Shown here: one piece after another, positions 62,101 to 64,000 of the stretch
How the letters are laid out: each line of letters starts with the position of its first letter
How positions within the stretch are numbered: the stretch's first letter is position 1
Assembly (NCBI RefSeq): GCF_018320785.1
Contig: NC_054871.1
Location: 17,356,339 to 17,420,338, forward strand
DNA: 64,000 nt
Direction of reading: 5' to 3'
DNA from: Cheilinus undulatus
Taxonomy: Eukaryota; Chordata; Actinopteri; Labriformes; Labridae
Made by a program: the position numbers and the translations under genes
Notes under the pieces: model-generated
What the model saw: only the letters and a program-made list of their open reading frames with translations
The model's database searches: none
Told to the model about the DNA's origin: nothing

Positions 62101-64000
62101 TTGATTGTGGGTTGAAGCTGGAGTACCTGGAGAGAACCCATGCATACCCAGGGAGAACATGCAAACTCCACACATAAGGCCCTGTACAACAGGGATTCAA
62201 ACCAAAAACCTTCCTGCTCTGAGGGGGCAGTGCTAAACACTGCACCACCACACAGCCCATGTACAAAAACAAAAATAAATTGTAATCTGTCCTCCAGTTT
62301 TACAATTACACTGGCAGCAGGCTTTGCTTATGTTTATTAACAACTGAAATGCTAAGGCAACAGAAATAGAAATAGGGCAAAACAATCTGACACACTCTAA
62401 ACTTAAAATAATGTTTGAAGTAAACCTGAGCTAATCTGAAATGTAGGAGCAGGTGGAGAAATTGTTTCGACCACTCTGTGATCACTTCTTAATACTGGAT
62501 TTTTTTATTGCTGTTTGAAACTGTTGTAAACTGAAATATTAAAGCTCAGAAACAAACACCACTCTTCGATAAAATGTTTTTGTTTTGTTTCCTCAGAAAT
62601 GGGTCCGTTTAGCTACCCCAGGACATTGAAATTGTCAGAGCTGGAGCCTTCCAAAAACTATGTCTGTCGGGGTCAGATCATCTACAACAATGTTAACATA
62701 AAAAACACATCTGTTATCCACGTCTATGTAGACTGTGACGGTATGTTGAGATTCACTCTGCTTCTGTGCATGACATCAATCAGCCAGGATCCTGTAAATA
62801 TAACAGATATTAGGTAGGAATTAACGGACATCTAATGTGTTCTTACAGATCTTCAAACAGAAATACCACGGACAATGCCAGACCGCAGATCTGTTGTGCT
62901 GAGTTTGACCACAACCAGCCAGAGATGTTACTTTACAGGTGATAGAAAGTTTTCTGTCATCTGCAGTTGTGGTAAAAAACAAGGTAAGTTAAGTTATTTA
63001 AGTGTCGCAACACTTCCCTAACATTTTACCATAATTTCCTTTTTTGTCATGACATTTTATTGAATGTTTTAATTTAAAACGCTCACATGTCAGGAGCTTC
63101 AAGGACAAAAAGCCTGCTCTATCAAACAAACATGAACACATCACTGCCCTGATGAATGAATGTACATAGGATTAAAAAAACATAAACAAAGATACAAAAA
63201 AGTTAATGCAGTTTTAAAGATGAGATACTGTAGATCAGTGATCATCAACTCGTTAGCCATATCAGGCCCCCACATCTCCACATCTGGACCTCAAAACATT
63301 ATTAAGCTCAGAAATATGCAGAGGAATAAAGAGATTGTGGTACATCAGGTATCTTTTTAAAAATCCCTACAGCTGTTAAAACAAACCTCAAAACATCTGA
63401 AATTAAAACAGCTTTTTCTGTACTAGTTTGAGGTTTGATCCATTTTACAGAAATTAACCTGTCAGGCATTATTAGTGAATGTGATGTATGAAAAAAACAT
63501 ACTTATCAATTCATTCTTCACTAAAATGGTTTTCTGCATCAACTTATGACTTCAAGTGTTTTCTGAGCAGAGAATCAAAACTTAAGGCCCGTTTATTGCA
63601 CTTTTATCACCCAATATGCCACAGCATGTTAGTGTAAATCTCAATGATGGAGACAAACAGCCCCAGAAATATTCAGCTAAAGTATCTCAATCGCCCCCTA
63701 GTGGCTGGCTACCATATAGGGACTGATCTCACTTTTAGAGGCTAAAAACAGCAACACTTTTTAATTAAAATTAAATTATCTTAAGATTATGTTCATGAGA
63801 CCAAGATGCCTCTTTCTTTAAGTTTATTTGAAAGTCTCATCCCCAGAGCATCCATCAAGGAAAAAATGGGGTTCTACATGAAGTCAGAATTGGTGGTTGA
63901 ATCAATTCAAGAAAATATAGATTTGAAGCATCAATTAGAAAATCTCAAACCTGCATAGTGGATACCAGGATCTACAGATCATTATCTTCCTATATGAGCG
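57150..64000 (+). CDS. ptprc-like: copy D: internally deleted CD45-ectodomain-like gene, runs off the window
   Basis: Visible exons: 57150-57207 (signal peptide), 61418-61432 (microexon), 62597-62740 (exon 7) and 62849-62983 (exon 8). Exons 3-6 are removed by a deletion whose junction is at about 62364. All exons are phase 1-1, so exon 2 can splice to exon 7 in frame, giving a receptor without the cysteine-rich N-terminal region. Exon 7 differs from B by Ile to Met, Asp to Val and His to Asp changes. Exon 8 and the following intron are nearly identical to B. Exon 9 is expected beyond the window edge. It could be a real short form, a pseudogene or an assembly error. Confidence 0.65.
59088..59122 (+). 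repeat. poly-A/poly-G tract in copy D
   Basis: The longest of three orthologous tracts (compare 17762-17793 and 40158-40188). Confidence 0.75.
60367..61356 (-). mobile_element. dead Tc1-like transposon in copy D intron 1
   Basis: The minus-strand frame 60346-61128 is residue-identical to the copy C frame, including the missing first catalytic region and the Glu to Lys change. It travelled with the segmental duplication rather than inserting anew. Confidence 0.85.
62358..62376. other. deletion junction in copy D
   Basis: Left side matches 21020, right side matches 26286. At the joint AAATAG occurs twice in a row, a small templated repeat. About 5.3 kb of copy B-type sequence is missing. Confidence 0.75.

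Larger units (their letters stand above)
55328..62364. repeat. segmental duplication: intergenic block and copy D 5' half
   Basis: Matches 14011-21020 (offset about 41.32 kb) and, from its first 0.5 kb on, 36830-43410. It ends abruptly at about 62364, inside copy D intron 2. Confidence 0.85.

Noticed and set aside
1..64000. tyrosine phosphatase domain of CD45
   Set aside because: I looked for exons with the HCxxGxxR signature and WPD region after each transmembrane exon and saw none. The full ptprc may lie outside the window.

Overview
This is vertebrate nuclear DNA, almost certainly from a ray-finned (percomorph-like) fish. It has short exons with GT/AG splice sites, AT-rich introns, tRNA-derived SINEs, many Tc1/mariner and hAT relics, and no bacterial-style gene packing. 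Nearly every long open frame is a transposon relic or chance. The real genes had to be assembled by hand from short exons.

The main content is a tandem array of four copies (A-D) of a gene that encodes the extracellular region of CD45 (PTPRC) without its phosphatase domains. All copies are on the + strand. Copy A is at 1958-14094, B at 15829-35216, C at 38221-52371, and D runs from 57150 off the right edge. B and C are complete by splice-site inspection: 14 exons each, in frame throughout, giving 543 and 537 residues. Each has a signal peptide, a short Pro-rich linker, a cysteine-rich N-terminal part, fibronectin-III-like modules resembling CD45 D2-D4, one transmembrane helix, and a short tail ending in a Tyr-x-Asn-Val motif. 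There is no tyrosine phosphatase domain. Copy A keeps two Ser/Thr/Pro-rich mucin exons that B and C have lost. A breaks off inside its first cysteine-rich exon, where it is joined to intergenic sequence. D has an internal deletion that removes exons 3-6 but keeps the frame.

Layout: 1-465 is a possible last exon of an unrelated upstream gene, and 465-1957 is spacer with the copy A promoter. 1958-14094 is copy A, with a SINE, a dead Tc1 element and AT-rich minisatellite DNA in its introns. 14011-15828, 36640-38220 and 55328-57149 are near-identical intergenic blocks with a TATA promoter before each copy. B carries a 4.7-kb pile of transposons in the intron between its membrane exon and its tail. 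C has a hAT-type MITE in its 3' flank.

The 5' halves of B, C and D are nearly identical, and the D fragment is B-like at its 3' end, which points to recent duplication and homogenisation. The ectodomain exons of B and C instead differ mostly by amino-acid-changing substitutions, in places more than the neighbouring introns. I infer a rapidly diversifying family of CD45-ectodomain receptors or decoys. The homology and gene models are read from the sequence; function, expression and novelty are not established here. The odd junctions in A and D could also be assembly errors.
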